Source: Anaeromyxobacter oryzae (GTDB taxonomy: Bacteria > Myxococcota > Myxococcia > Myxococcales > Anaeromyxobacteraceae). From it: DNA of 64,000 bases. Location of the stretch: assembly GCF_023169945.1 (NCBI RefSeq), contig NZ_AP025591.1:3778481-3842480 (forward strand), given 5' to 3'. A program made the translations under genes and the position numbers. Below the pieces are notes generated by a model. The model did no database searches. It saw nothing but the letters and a program-made list of their open reading frames with translations, and was not told the DNA's origin. Shown one piece after another: positions 1-8,476 of this stretch; within the stretch, counting starts at the first letter, position 1, and every line of letters starts with the position of its first letter.

Positions 1-264
1 CCGGAGCTGAAGGACGAGCTCGCGCAGCGCCGGACGCGGATCCAGACGTTCCAGGCGCTCGCCACGCTCGAGCGCGCGATCTCCGCGCACCGCTCCCGGA
101 CCGGGCGCCTCCCCGCGCGCCTCGCCGAGCTCGTGCCCGCGGAGCTCCCCGCGCTCCCCGCGGAGCCCTCCGGTGGACGGTTCGTGTACGACCCGGCGAG
201 CGGAGCGGTGCAGAGCTCGGTCCTGGGTCCACGGGCGCCCCTCCGCATCACGCGCCAGGAGTGA
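1..264 (+). CDS. C-terminal fragment of an unrecognised protein of the pilus cluster
   Basis: The open frame enters from the left edge and ends at TGA 262-264, giving 87 residues with no start in the window. A basic helical stretch (residues 5-35, with an ERAISAHRSRTGRLPARL core) is followed by a pattern of the type LP..P.GG.FVYDP.SGAV. This pattern is often seen at the end of TPR-type or pseudopilin-like proteins that follow pilA in myxobacteria. The next gene starts 2 nt downstream and uses AGGAG at 257-261 as its ribosome site, so the two are co-translated. By position it could belong with the M. xanthus pilG/H/I genes, but I cannot assign a function. Confidence 0.6.
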   Translation, partial: PELKDELAQRRTRIQTFQALATLERAISAHRSRTGRLPARLAELVPAELPALPAEPSGGRFVYDPASGAVQSSVLGPRAPLRITRQE

Positions 265-266
265 AC

Positions 267-1043
267 ATGGGCAAGACGCTGGCCATCGCCGCAACGACCG
301 TCCGCGAGGCGCTCCGCGAGCGGCTCCTGCACAATCTGCTCGTCTTCGCGGTCCTGCTCGTGATCGGCTCCCTCACGATCTCGCGGCTCACGCTCGGCGA
401 GCAGTACCGCATCATCGCGAACATCGGCACCTCCGCGACCCAGGTGTTCGGCACGCTCATCGCCGTCTTCCTCGGCGTCGGGCTCGTCACCCGCGAGATC
501 GACCGGCGCACCTGCTACCCGGTGCTGGCGCGGCCGGTCTCGCGCGCCGGGTTCGTGGTCGGCAAGTACCTCGGGCTCGTGGCGACGCTCGCGCTCAACG
601 TCGCCCTCATGGCGCTCGCGACCGCCGCCGTGCTCGTCCTGAACCGTGGGACGGCCGCGTCCCTCGATCGCTCGTACGTCTCGACGTTCGTCCTCGTCGC
701 GGTGCAGCTCGCGATCTGCGGCGCGTTCGCGGTCCTCTTCTCGACGTTCACCACCGCGACGCTCGCGAGCATCTACACGCTCGCCCTGGTGGGCGCCGGC
801 TGGCTCTTCGGGGAGGTGCGGAGCTTCTGGCTCGCGGCGAGGCAGGTGGAGCTGAAGCCCATCGTGCGCGTGCTCGACGTCCTCCTTCCCAACATGTCAC
901 TGCTCGACCTGAAGGAGAGCGTCACGTACGGCGATCCGGTGGCGCTCGGCTCGGTGCTGGCGCGGGGCGCCTACGGCGTCTGCTACGCGGGCACGCTCGT
1001 CCTCCTCGCCACCGTCCTCTTCACCCGCCGCGACATCCGCTGA
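267..1043 (+). CDS. ABC-2 type transporter permease of the pilus cluster
   Basis: A 258-residue integral membrane protein with about six hydrophobic segments (starting near residues 18, 50, 100, 140, 170 and 230), consistent with an ABC-2 permease. A GTG at 261 is in frame, but ATG 267 sits 5 nt after AGGAG (257-261) and is preferred. The ATPase gene begins 2 nt after its stop, so permease and ATPase should form one transporter. In M. xanthus an ABC transporter encoded next to pilA (pilG/H/I region) is needed for pilus assembly, and this is probably the equivalent. The letter of the pil name is not certain to me and is left blank. The transported substrate is unknown. Confidence 0.8.
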   Translation: MGKTLAIAATTVREALRERLLHNLLVFAVLLVIGSLTISRLTLGEQYRIIANIGTSATQVFGTLIAVFLGVGLVTREIDRRTCYPVLARPVSRAGFVVGKYLGLVATLALNVALMALATAAVLVLNRGTAASLDRSYVSTFVLVAVQLAICGAFAVLFSTFTTATLASIYTLALVGAGWLFGEVRSFWLAARQVELKPIVRVLDVLLPNMSLLDLKESVTYGDPVALGSVLARGAYGVCYAGTLVLLATVLFTRRDIR

Positions 1044-1045
1044 CC

Positions 1046-2026
1046 ATGCCCGACCTCGCCATCGCCGCGCAGGGCCTCTCGAAGACCTACCGCCTCGGGT
1101 TCCGCGCGCGGAAGGTCCAGGCGCTCACCCGCCTCGATCTGTCCGTCGCGCCGGGGAGCATCTACGGCTTCGTCGGCCCGAACGGCGCCGGGAAGTCGAC
1201 CACGATCAAGATCCTCGTCGGGCTCGTCCGGCCCTCGGCCGGCTGCGCCACGCTCTTCGGCCGTCCCGTCGACGACCCGAGGGCGCGGCTCGCCGTGGGG
1301 TACCTCCCGGAGAACCCGAGCTTCCACGACTTCATGCGTCCGCTCGAGGTGCTGCGCTACCTGGGGCGGCTCTCCGGGCTCTCGGGGGCGGAGCTGGATC
1401 GCCGCGCCGAGGCGCTGCTCGAGCGGGTGGGGCTCTCCGGCGCGCGCGACCTCACCGTCCGGAAGTTCTCGAAGGGGATGGTGCAGCGGCTCGGGCTCGC
1501 GCAGGCGCTCGTCCACGATCCGCCGCTGCTCGTCCTCGACGAGCCGATGAGCGGCCTCGATCCCATCGGGCGCAAGGAGGTTCGGGACCTCGTCGTGGAG
1601 CTCGCGCGGCAGGGGAAGACGATCTTCTTCTCGACGCACATCCTCTCGGACGTCGAGACGATCTGCGACCGCGTCGGCATGCTGCTGCACGGCCAGCTCG
1701 TGCGCGAGGGCCCGCTGCAGGCGCTGCTCGACGGCAGCGTCCGCTCCGTGGAGCTGCGCTGCGCGGGGCTCGACGAGGCCGCGGCCGCGGAGGTGCGCGC
1801 GCTCGCGGCGGCCGGCGGCCCGGTCCCGGAGGGCCACGCGTTCACGTTCCCGTCCATCGAGGCGGCCAGCGCCGGCGCGGCGCTGACGCTCGGCCGCGGC
1901 GGGCGGCTCCTCGCGCTGCAGCCGCAGCGCGAGACGCTCGAGGAGACCTTCGTGCGCCTCGCCCGCGCGAGCGGGGCGCCCGCCAGGGACGCGCTCGCGG
2001 CCGGGGGGCGGAGGGCGGTTGGCTAG
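1046..2026 (+). CDS. pilH: ABC transporter ATP-binding protein, PilH-like
   Basis: A 326-residue cytoplasmic ATPase that would power the adjacent permease. It shows Walker A GPNGAGKST near residue 44, the signature-like FSKGMVQRLG near residue 142, Walker B LLVLDEPMSGLDP near residue 162, and an H-loop FFSTHILSDVE. The C-terminal 90 residues form the regulatory tail typical of ABC-2 drug or polysaccharide type ATPases. The start ATG 1046 is 2 nt after the permease stop, and the end overlaps the next gene by 8 nt, so translation is coupled. The name follows its place between the permease and pilD and the known PilH ABC ATPase of M. xanthus. The name is inference; the ABC assignment is clear. 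Confidence 0.8.
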   Translation: MPDLAIAAQGLSKTYRLGFRARKVQALTRLDLSVAPGSIYGFVGPNGAGKSTTIKILVGLVRPSAGCATLFGRPVDDPRARLAVGYLPENPSFHDFMRPLEVLRYLGRLSGLSGAELDRRAEALLERVGLSGARDLTVRKFSKGMVQRLGLAQALVHDPPLLVLDEPMSGLDPIGRKEVRDLVVELARQGKTIFFSTHILSDVETICDRVGMLLHGQLVREGPLQALLDGSVRSVELRCAGLDEAAAAEVRALAAAGGPVPEGHAFTFPSIEAASAGAALTLGRGGRLLALQPQRETLEETFVRLARASGAPARDALAAGGRRAVG

Positions 2027-4376
2027 CGAGGCGCGGCGCGGAGGGGTCGCCGTCGCGGCGGCGCTCGCGGCGGCCTGGGCCATCTTCTTCGCGCCGGCGC
2101 TCCTCGGGGACGGGCAGTTCCTGTATCGGGACGCCGGGCGGATGCATCATCCGGTGAAGCGCTGGATCGCGGAGGAGCTGCGCCGCGGCCACCTCCCAGA
2201 GTGGAACCCCTACGCCGGCATGGGCGTGCCGGTGGTGGCGGGCGGCGTGGACGCGCCGCTCCATCCCCTGAACGCGCTGTTCCTCGTCGCGCCGTTCGAG
2301 GCCGCCTTCAAGGCGTGGGTGCTGCTGTCGGTGCTCGGCGCCGGGCTCGGCGCGGCGGCGTGGGCGCGCCAGCTCGGGCGGACCCCGGCGGGCGCCGCAG
2401 CGGCGGGGCTCGCCTTCATGCTCTCCGGCTTCGTGGTGTCGTCGACGGACAACCTCACCTACCTCACGACGCTCGCGGCGGCCCCCTGGCTGCTCGCCGC
2501 CGCCCACGCCGCCGCGTCCGCGGGCGGCCCCGGGTGGCTCCTCGCGGTGACCGGTGCGTCGTTCCTGACGGCCGCCGGCGGCGACCCGATGGGCTGGGCC
2601 CTCGCGGTCGCGCTGGCATCGGCGCAGGCGCTGCTGATCGTGGAAGGGCCGCCGGCCCGGCGCGGCGTCCGCGCGGCGCTCGTCGTGCTGGTGGCCGTGC
2701 TCGGGGCCGCGCCGGTCGTCCTTCCGATCCTCGCCTGGATCCCGCACTCGTCGCGGGCCGCGGCGTTCGCGGCCGGCGAGTACGCGCGCTGGAACCTCCA
2801 CCCGCTCCGGCTGCTGGAGCTCGTCGTCCCGGACCTGTTCCGCAGCTCGACGCCGGGGAACCTGTACGCGGGCGTCTTCCACGCGTACGCCGGGAACGCG
2901 TACACCACCATTCCGTGGGTGGTCTCGATCTACGCCGGCGCGGCGGCGGTGTCGCTCGCGGCGTTCGGCGCGCTGCGCGACCGCGGGGCGCGGCGACTCG
3001 CGCTCCTCGCTCTCGTGATCGCCTGGATGGCGCTCGGGCCGAACGCCGGCTTCGGCCAGCTGGCGCGCAGCCTGCCAATCCTGTCGAGCTTCCGGTTCTG
3101 GGAGAAGCTCGTCGCCTGGGTGACGCTGCTCCCCGCGGCGGCGGCGGGCGCCGGCGTCGACCGGCTGCTCGCGAACCCTCGGGAGGGCCGCCGCCTCGCG
3201 ATCGCGGTCGGGGCGTCGGGCGCGCTGCTCGGCGGCGCGTGGGCGGCCGCTGCCCTCGCCCCGGGCGCCCTCGCACGGTGGGTGCAGCTCGGGGACCGGA
3301 CGCGCCTCGCCGAGGCGCTGGTCGCGAACGTGCGCGAGGGGGCGGGGGCAGCGGCGATCTCCCTCGGCCTGCTCGCCGCGGTGGCGCTGCTCATCGCGCG
3401 CGGCCGGCTGGCGCGGCTGGGCGCCGCCGCGCTCGTCGCGGTGCTGGCGCTCGATCTCGGCGCCGCGAACGTCCGGGCCTACGTCCTCGCGCCGCCCGGG
3501 ATCGTCTCGGAGCCTTCGCCCATCGCCGAGCGCCTGCGCGCCGAGCCGGGCTTGCCGCGAGTCGTGACGCCGTTCCGGATCGCGCCGGAGCGCTGGCCGG
3601 AGCTCCGCCAGTTCGAGGCCGGGTGGCGCTGGCTCGCGCGGACCGCGGGCGCCGCGTCGAACGTGGCGCTCCGCATCGGGAACCTCGACGCGTACACCGG
3701 CATGCTCCCCGCGCGCCTCATCCGGTTCCGGTCCCGGACCGATCCGACGACCGTCGCGGCGCCTGCGGCGCTCTGGGGCTTCGGGGCGGTGGTGGTCCCG
3801 GGCTCGGCCGCCCTCGCCACGCAAGCGGGGATCCCTGCTGGGGGAGAGGCGACGCTCGCGGACCCCGCGCTGCCCGCCTACGTCGTCCGCCAGCCCGCGC
3901 GCCCGCGGATCGCGCTCGCGGGGCCGCTCGACGGCGCGGACGAGGCCGGCGCGCTCGAGTTCGTCCTCGCTCCGGGCGCCTCGGCCAGCGGACGCTCGGT
4001 GGTCGAGGGTCCCGTCCCCGCCGGCTACCGGCCGCCCGTGGGCGAGGCCCGGCTCGTCGCCGACGAGGGGGAGCGGCTCGTCGTGACGGCACGCGCCGAC
4101 GCGCCCGCGCTCCTCGTCGTGAACGACGCGAACACCGACGGGTGGAGCGCGACCGTGGACGGGCTGTCCTCCGGGATCGTCGCCGTGAACTATCTGGCCC
4201 GCGGCATCTGGGTGCCCGCCGGAGATCACACCGTCGAGCTCCGCTACAGGACGCCGTGGCTGAGGGCCGGCGCAGCGCTCGCCGCCGCGGCGACGCTCGT
4301 GCTGTCCGCGCTCGCGCTCCGCCGCGGGTGGCGACGGCGCGCGTCGTCCGCCGGGCCGGAAGCGCCCGCGCCGTGA
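2019..4376 (+). CDS. YfhO-like multispanning membrane protein
   Basis: 785 residues starting at TTG 2019 inside the end of the ATPase gene, with GGAGGGCGG just upstream. The first 480 residues hold about 11-13 membrane segments. The last 290 form a soluble domain that ends with the YfhO-family pattern LLVVNDANTDGWSATVDG, a PAGDHTVELRY motif and a final membrane helix. YfhO proteins resemble GT-C glycosyltransferases and in Firmicutes take part in cell-wall polymer glycosylation, so a role in glycosylating an envelope component is possible. The early residues contain the D-G...YRDAGRMHHPVKRW type loop of the family. It sits between the ABC transporter and pilD in one tight operon, which suggests a link to pilus assembly or surface glycans. 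Confidence 0.75.
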   Translation: MASEARRGGVAVAAALAAAWAIFFAPALLGDGQFLYRDAGRMHHPVKRWIAEELRRGHLPEWNPYAGMGVPVVAGGVDAPLHPLNALFLVAPFEAAFKAWVLLSVLGAGLGAAAWARQLGRTPAGAAAAGLAFMLSGFVVSSTDNLTYLTTLAAAPWLLAAAHAAASAGGPGWLLAVTGASFLTAAGGDPMGWALAVALASAQALLIVEGPPARRGVRAALVVLVAVLGAAPVVLPILAWIPHSSRAAAFAAGEYARWNLHPLRLLELVVPDLFRSSTPGNLYAGVFHAYAGNAYTTIPWVVSIYAGAAAVSLAAFGALRDRGARRLALLALVIAWMALGPNAGFGQLARSLPILSSFRFWEKLVAWVTLLPAAAAGAGVDRLLANPREGRRLAIAVGASGALLGGAWAAAALAPGALARWVQLGDRTRLAEALVANVREGAGAAAISLGLLAAVALLIARGRLARLGAAALVAVLALDLGAANVRAYVLAPPGIVSEPSPIAERLRAEPGLPRVVTPFRIAPERWPELRQFEAGWRWLARTAGAASNVALRIGNLDAYTGMLPARLIRFRSRTDPTTVAAPAALWGFGAVVVPGSAALATQAGIPAGGEATLADPALPAYVVRQPARPRIALAGPLDGADEAGALEFVLAPGASASGRSVVEGPVPAGYRPPVGEARLVADEGERLVVTARADAPALLVVNDANTDGWSATVDGLSSGIVAVNYLARGIWVPAGDHTVELRYRTPWLRAGAALAAAATLVLSALALRRGWRRRASSAGPEAPAP

Positions 4377-4485
4377 CCACGTGCGCGTCTCCCCCGCCCG
4401 CGCCGGGGCTGTGGTACGTCTTCGAGTCCGGACCCGATCGCCGGGGGCAGGGCCGCGGCGCGGGGTCCGGAGGCACGAGCGCGCC

Positions 4486-5421
4486 GTGATCGAGCAACTC
4501 CCCCGTTCCCTCGTCGCCGCCTGGGTGCTGCTCGTCGGCGCGGTGCTCGGCTCGTTCCTGAACGTCGTCATCGCGCGGGTGCCTGAGGGGCTGTCCGTCG
4601 TTCATCCGCCGTCGCGGTGCCCCCGGTGCGGCACCGGCATCCGCTGGTACGACAACGTGCCCGTCCTCTCGTGGCTGCTGCTGCGAGGCCGGTGCCGCGC
4701 CTGCCAGGCGCCGATCTCCTGGCGCTACCCGCTCGTCGAGGCCATCGGGGCGGTGGTTGCGCTCCTCGCGTTCGAGCGCCACGGCGCCACGGGCGCCGCG
4801 CTCGCCGAGCTGGCCCTCGTCGACGCGCTCGTCGCCCTCGCCTTCATCGACCTCGACACCTGGCTGCTTCCGCACGCGATCACCTGGCCGCTCATCGTGG
4901 TGGGACAGGCGGCGAGCGCGTACGGCCTCGCCGCCGCGCGGACCCCGGAGTCCTCCGCCCTCGGCGTCGCGCTCGGCGTCGCGAGCTTCGCGACGGTCGC
5001 GCTCGTCGGAGAGAAGGTGCTCCGGAAGGAGGCGCTCGGCTACGGCGACGTGTGGCTGCTCGGCGGCATCGGCGCGTGGCTCGGGGCGCGCGGGCTCCTG
5101 CCGGTCGTGCTCCTCGCGTCGACGCAGGGGGCGGTGTTCGGGATCGCCCTGCTCCTGCTCGGGCGGGGGCAGCCGGGCCCGGACGGAGCGGGCCGGGCGC
5201 CGACCGCCGACCCCTCCTCCGCCGAGCCGGCCACCACGTCCGCGGAACCGGCACCTGCGCCGAATCTCACCGCCGCGCTGCCCGAGGACGCCGAGGACGC
5301 GTGGATCCCTCCGCGCCACGCGATCCCGTTCGGCCCGTTCCTGGCCGCCGCGGCGATCGAGTGGCTGTACCTCGCGGCGCCGCTCGCGCGCGCCATCCCG
5401 ATGCTCCGGCCCTTCCTGTGA
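4486..5421 (+). CDS. pilD: Prepilin peptidase / N-methyltransferase PilD
   Basis: A 311-residue inner-membrane aspartic protease that cleaves the leader of type IV prepilins and N-methylates the new N-terminus. It has the N-terminal GSFLNVVIARVP segment and two CxxC pairs (CPRCG and CRAC). The catalytic aspartates are Asp122 in FIDLDTWLLP and Asp188 in GYGD. The usual LPD is LPH here. The open frame runs back to 4381, but GTG 4486, 12 nt after GGAGG (4469-4473), gives the normal N-terminus; the upstream part is Arg-rich and unlike the family. A Pro/Ala-rich insert of about 50 residues precedes the last membrane helix. It probably also serves the type II secretion pseudopilins encoded at 60-62 kb. 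Confidence 0.93.
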   Translation: MIEQLPRSLVAAWVLLVGAVLGSFLNVVIARVPEGLSVVHPPSRCPRCGTGIRWYDNVPVLSWLLLRGRCRACQAPISWRYPLVEAIGAVVALLAFERHGATGAALAELALVDALVALAFIDLDTWLLPHAITWPLIVVGQAASAYGLAAARTPESSALGVALGVASFATVALVGEKVLRKEALGYGDVWLLGGIGAWLGARGLLPVVLLASTQGAVFGIALLLLGRGQPGPDGAGRAPTADPSSAEPATTSAEPAPAPNLTAALPEDAEDAWIPPRHAIPFGPFLAAAAIEWLYLAAPLARAIPMLRPFL

Positions 5422-6563
5422 GTGCCCGGATCCGGCTGCTCGTGCTCCTCCAGGCCGGCGCCATCGCCGCGGCCACGGCGGCGCTGCTCCTCGCCATCGG
5501 GATGCCGTTCGCGGTCGCGCACGCCGTCGACGGCCGGAGGTTCGCCGCGCTCGTCGGCGCGGGCGCGGTGGGGACCTTCGGCGTGACCGCCGCGATCCTG
5601 GCCCGCTCCTTCGGGGCGCCGCTGCGCCGGCTCCTCGCCGCCGCGCGCCGGATCGGCGAGGCCGCGGAGCTCCCGCCGCTCGGGCTCCCCGGCGAGGAGG
5701 GGGCGGCGGGGCTCTCCCGCGCTGCGCTCGCCTTCGAGCGGACCGCCGCTGCGCTCGTCGCGGAACGGGCGCGGGTCGCCGCGCAGGTCGTGGAGCTCGA
5801 GCGCGCGAACCTGGACCTCGCCGTCGCCCGCGAGGAGCTGGTCCGGTCCGAGCGGCTCGCCGCGGTGGGTCGGCTCGCGGCGGGCGTCGCCCACGAGGTC
5901 GGGAATCCGCTCGGCGCGATCGGCGGGTTCGCGGAGATCGCGCGGGCGCGCCTGGAGGCGGGCGCGCCGGCCGCCGACGTCGCGGACCTCCTGGTCCGGA
6001 TCGGGGCGGAGACGCGGCGCATCGACGCGATCGTCCGCGACCTGCTCGACTTCGCCCGCCCGGCGCCGCCCGCCCTCGTCCCCGTCTCCGTCGGTGCCGC
6101 GCTCGACGGCGCGCTCCGCCTCGCCGAGGTGCAGCCGCGGTTCCGGTCCGTCGAGGTCTCCGTGGCGCTGCCGCCGGACCTGCCGCCGGTCCGCGCCGAC
6201 CCGCGACGGCTCGCGCAGGTCCTCCTGAACGTGCTCCTCAACGCGGGCGACGCCATGGGCGGAGCGGGCGAGGTGCGGGTCACGGCGCGGCGCGACGGCA
6301 CGGCGGTGGAGATCGCCGTCGCGGATCGCGGCCCGGGCATCGCGCCCGCGGACCTGCAGCGGATCTTCGATCCGTTCTTCACCACGAAGCCGCCGGGGCA
6401 GGGGACCGGCCTCGGCCTCGCGGTGTGCCACGGCATCCTCGAGGCGCTCGGCGGATCGATCACGGCCGAGGCCGGCGACGGGGGCGCGGTGTTCCGCATC
6501 CGGCTGCCCGCGGCGGAGGCCGCCCGCGGAGGCACGAGCGGGCCCGCAGCGGGAGCGTGCTAG
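5418..6563 (+). CDS. pilS2: Sensor histidine kinase, PilS2-like (NtrB class)
   Basis: 381 residues. Two membrane helices (about 7-30 and 42-62) are followed by a HAMP-like linker and coiled coil (70-145). The dimerisation domain has His159 in GVAHEVGNPLGAIGG, and the ATPase domain has N-box LLNAGDAM, G1 DRGPGIA, F-box FDPFFTTK and G2 GTGLGLAV. There is almost no periplasmic loop, so the signal is probably sensed in or near the membrane. GTG 5418 overlaps the pilD stop by four bases (GTGA). The response regulator follows after 13 nt. In M. xanthus the pair after pilD is pilS2/pilR2, which gives the name. Confidence 0.85.
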   Translation: MSARIRLLVLLQAGAIAAATAALLLAIGMPFAVAHAVDGRRFAALVGAGAVGTFGVTAAILARSFGAPLRRLLAAARRIGEAAELPPLGLPGEEGAAGLSRAALAFERTAAALVAERARVAAQVVELERANLDLAVAREELVRSERLAAVGRLAAGVAHEVGNPLGAIGGFAEIARARLEAGAPAADVADLLVRIGAETRRIDAIVRDLLDFARPAPPALVPVSVGAALDGALRLAEVQPRFRSVEVSVALPPDLPPVRADPRRLAQVLLNVLLNAGDAMGGAGEVRVTARRDGTAVEIAVADRGPGIAPADLQRIFDPFFTTKPPGQGTGLGLAVCHGILEALGGSITAEAGDGGAVFRIRLPAAEAARGGTSGPAAGAC

Positions 6564-6576
6564 AGTCCGCGTTCCG

Positions 6577-7947
6577 GTGCTCCGCAACGTCCTCATCGTG
6601 GATGACGACGCGTCCATGCGTCACCTCCTGTCGCTGATCCTCAAGGATCGCGGCTACGAGACGCGCGCGGTCTCGACGGCGGAGGACGCGCTGAGGGAGA
6701 TCGCCTCACGCGACCACGATCTCGTCCTCACCGACGTCCGGATGCCGGGCATCGGCGGGCTCGCGCTGGTCCGGGAGCTCCAGCGGATCGCGCCGGACCT
6801 GCTGGTCGTCGTGATGAGCGCGTACGGCGCGCACGACGCCGCCATCGATGCGATGAAGGCGGGGGCCTACGACTACCTCGCGAAGCCGTTCAAGCCGGAC
6901 GAGGTCGTGCTGCTGCTCCGGAAGGCCGAGGAGCGGGAGCGGCTCGCGCGCGAGAACCGCCGGCTTCGCGGCGAGCTCGCGGCGGCCTACCGGCCGGACG
7001 CGATCGTCGGGACGTCCGAGGCGATGGAATCGGCGCTGCGGCAGGTCCGCAAGGTCGCCCCGCAGAAGACCACGGTACTCCTCGAGGGCGAGTCCGGGAC
7101 CGGGAAGGAGCTCGTCGCGCGGGCGCTCCACGAGCTCTCGCCGCGCGCGAGCATGCCCTTCGTCGCCGTGAACTGCGGCGCCATCCCCGCGGATCTCCTC
7201 GAATCCGAGCTGTTCGGCCACGTGAAGGGCGCCTTCACCGACGCGCGCCGGGACAAGAAGGGGCTCGCGGCCGAGGCGGACGGCGGGACGCTGTTCCTCG
7301 ACGAGATCGGCGAGCTGCCGCTCGGGTTGCAGGTGAAGCTCCTCCGCTTCCTGCAGGAGGAGGAGGTCCGGCCGGTCGGCGACGTCCGGGCGCGGAAGGT
7401 GGACGTCCGCGTGGTCGCCGCGACGGCGCGGGACCTCGCGCGCGCGGTCGCCGCGGCGCAGTTTCGCGAGGACCTCTACTGGCGCCTCAACGTCGTGGCG
7501 GTGCGGCTGCCGCCGCTCCGGGAGCGGCGGGACGACATCCCCGCCCTCGCCGGCCACTTCCTCGCGCGCCATGCCCGGCTCCGCCCGGAGCTGCCGGGGC
7601 TCGCGCTCTCGCCCGAGGCGCGCGACGCGCTCCTCGCGCACCGCTGGCCGGGGAACGTCCGCGAGCTCGAGCACGCGCTGGAGCGCGCCGTGGTGCTCGC
7701 CGACGGTCCGGTGATCCGCGAGGAGGACCTGCCGGACACCGTCCGCGCCGCGCCCGCCCGCGGCGCGCCCGCCGTGGCGGTGCCGGAGGGCTCGCTCTCC
7801 GTGAAGCGCGCGATCCGCGCGGTCGAGGAGCAGCTCATCCGCGCGGCGCTGGAGCGGACCGGCGGGAACCGCACCCGCGCCGCGGAGCTGCTCGACCTCT
7901 CGTACCGGGCGCTCCTCTACAAGATCAAGGACTACGGCCTGGGCTAG
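6577..7947 (+). CDS. pilR2: Sigma-54 dependent response regulator, PilR2-like
   Basis: 456 residues. The receiver domain carries acidic residues 9-11, phospho-acceptor Asp53 in LTDVRMPG and Lys near 104 in YLAKPF. The AAA+ domain has Walker A GESGTGKE near 169 and Walker B GGTLFLDEIGELP near 243. A Fis-type helix-turn-helix lies at the C-terminus (GGNRTRAAELLDLSYRALLYK). The sigma-54 contact loop reads GAFTDA instead of GAFTGA, a natural variant worth noting. The GTG start at 6577 follows the kinase stop by 13 nt with no clear Shine-Dalgarno; TAGAGT at 6561-6566 resembles a -10 box. Targets cannot be read from the window. Confidence 0.87.
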   Translation: MLRNVLIVDDDASMRHLLSLILKDRGYETRAVSTAEDALREIASRDHDLVLTDVRMPGIGGLALVRELQRIAPDLLVVVMSAYGAHDAAIDAMKAGAYDYLAKPFKPDEVVLLLRKAEERERLARENRRLRGELAAAYRPDAIVGTSEAMESALRQVRKVAPQKTTVLLEGESGTGKELVARALHELSPRASMPFVAVNCGAIPADLLESELFGHVKGAFTDARRDKKGLAAEADGGTLFLDEIGELPLGLQVKLLRFLQEEEVRPVGDVRARKVDVRVVAATARDLARAVAAAQFREDLYWRLNVVAVRLPPLRERRDDIPALAGHFLARHARLRPELPGLALSPEARDALLAHRWPGNVRELEHALERAVVLADGPVIREEDLPDTVRAAPARGAPAVAVPEGSLSVKRAIRAVEEQLIRAALERTGGNRTRAAELLDLSYRALLYKIKDYGLG

Positions 7948-8012
7948 CGCGCTCCGCGCCCGCCCGCCGGTGTGTCCCGCGTCCACGCGACGGTCTCACT
8001 GCGCGTACGAGC

Positions 8013-8018
8013 TATAAT
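8013..8018 (+). promoter_or_regulatory. Perfect -10 box (TATAAT) upstream of the XRE gene
   Basis: TATAAT lies in an AT-rich patch (about 8011-8032) in otherwise very GC-rich DNA, with no good -35 hexamer 16-18 nt upstream. A start site near 8025 would exclude the GTG at 7972 as a start and supports ATG 8125. The 8-bp palindrome CGATATCG at 8064-8071 lies in the resulting leader and could be an operator. Confidence 0.5.
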
Positions 8019-8124
8019 TACGCATCATTTCCGCTCGTCGATAGCTCCGTCTCCCACAAAGGCCGATATCGACGCCGGTCGGTTTCTTGATCCCTTCGAG
8101 TGCGATCGCTTAGCGTGGCACCGC

Positions 8125-8388
8125 ATGTCTGGCCGACCGCTCAGGACACAGGCGAGCAAGCCACGCCGCGCGCCCAACAACGTGCAGCGGCTCCGCGAGG
8201 AGCAGCTGCTCACGAAGGCCGAGCTCGCGCGGAAGGCGGGGATCTCCCCGCTGACCGTCTCGCGCATCGAGAGCGGGTTCGAGTGCCGCGTCGACACGAA
8301 GAGGAAGATCATCATCGCGCTCGGGCTCACGCCCTCGGATCGACGCAAGGTGTTCGGCGCCGCGCGCACCGGAGGGCGCATTTCGTGA
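8125..8388 (+). CDS. Small XRE-family helix-turn-helix regulator
   Basis: 87 residues with one helix-turn-helix: VQRLREEQLLTKAELARKAG, then ISPLTVSRIESG and a short helix KRKIIIALGL. No second domain is present, so ligand sensing is not evident. The frame is open back to 7972, but the segment before ATG 8125 lies over the promoter patch and is not domain-like, so the short form is preferred. The gene stands alone between the PilR2-like regulator and pilM, with its own -10 box upstream and a separate pilM promoter candidate at 8405. This suggests a role in controlling pilMNOPQ or itself. That target is inference. Confidence 0.8.
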   Translation: MSGRPLRTQASKPRRAPNNVQRLREEQLLTKAELARKAGISPLTVSRIESGFECRVDTKRKIIIALGLTPSDRRKVFGAARTGGRIS

Positions 8389-8404
8389 ACTCCGGACGCT
8401 CGGC

Positions 8405-8410
8405 TACAAT
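8405..8410 (+). promoter_or_regulatory. Candidate -10 box for pilMNOPQ
   Basis: TACAAT at 8405-8410 with the weak -35 match TTCGTG at 8382-8387 (17-nt spacer). Transcription would start near 8417 and give a leader of about 80 nt that contains the 20-bp palindrome at 8457-8476. Confidence 0.45.
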
Positions 8411-8456
8411 GAGCCTCGTTTATTCCCGCAACATCGCGGACCGGCTCGAACCACCG

Positions 8457-8476
8457 CACGGGCGCGCGCGCCCGTG
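8457..8476. promoter_or_regulatory. 20-bp perfect palindrome in the pilM leader
   Basis: CACGGGCGCG followed by CGCGCCCGTG is a perfect inverted repeat with no spacer. It ends 20 nt before the pilM ATG and just before the GAAGGGAG ribosome site (8484-8491). It could be a dimeric regulator site (the XRE protein is encoded next door) or an RNA hairpin affecting pilM translation. There is no T-tract after it, so it is not a standard terminator. Confidence 0.55.

Noticed and set aside
4381..4485. Earlier pilD start at 4381
   Set aside because: Adds 35 Arg-rich residues before the conserved N-terminus; GTG 4486 has a ribosome site and fits the family.
7972..8124. N-terminal extension of the XRE protein from GTG 7972
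   Set aside because: It covers the AT-rich promoter patch and gives residues that do not look like part of the domain.
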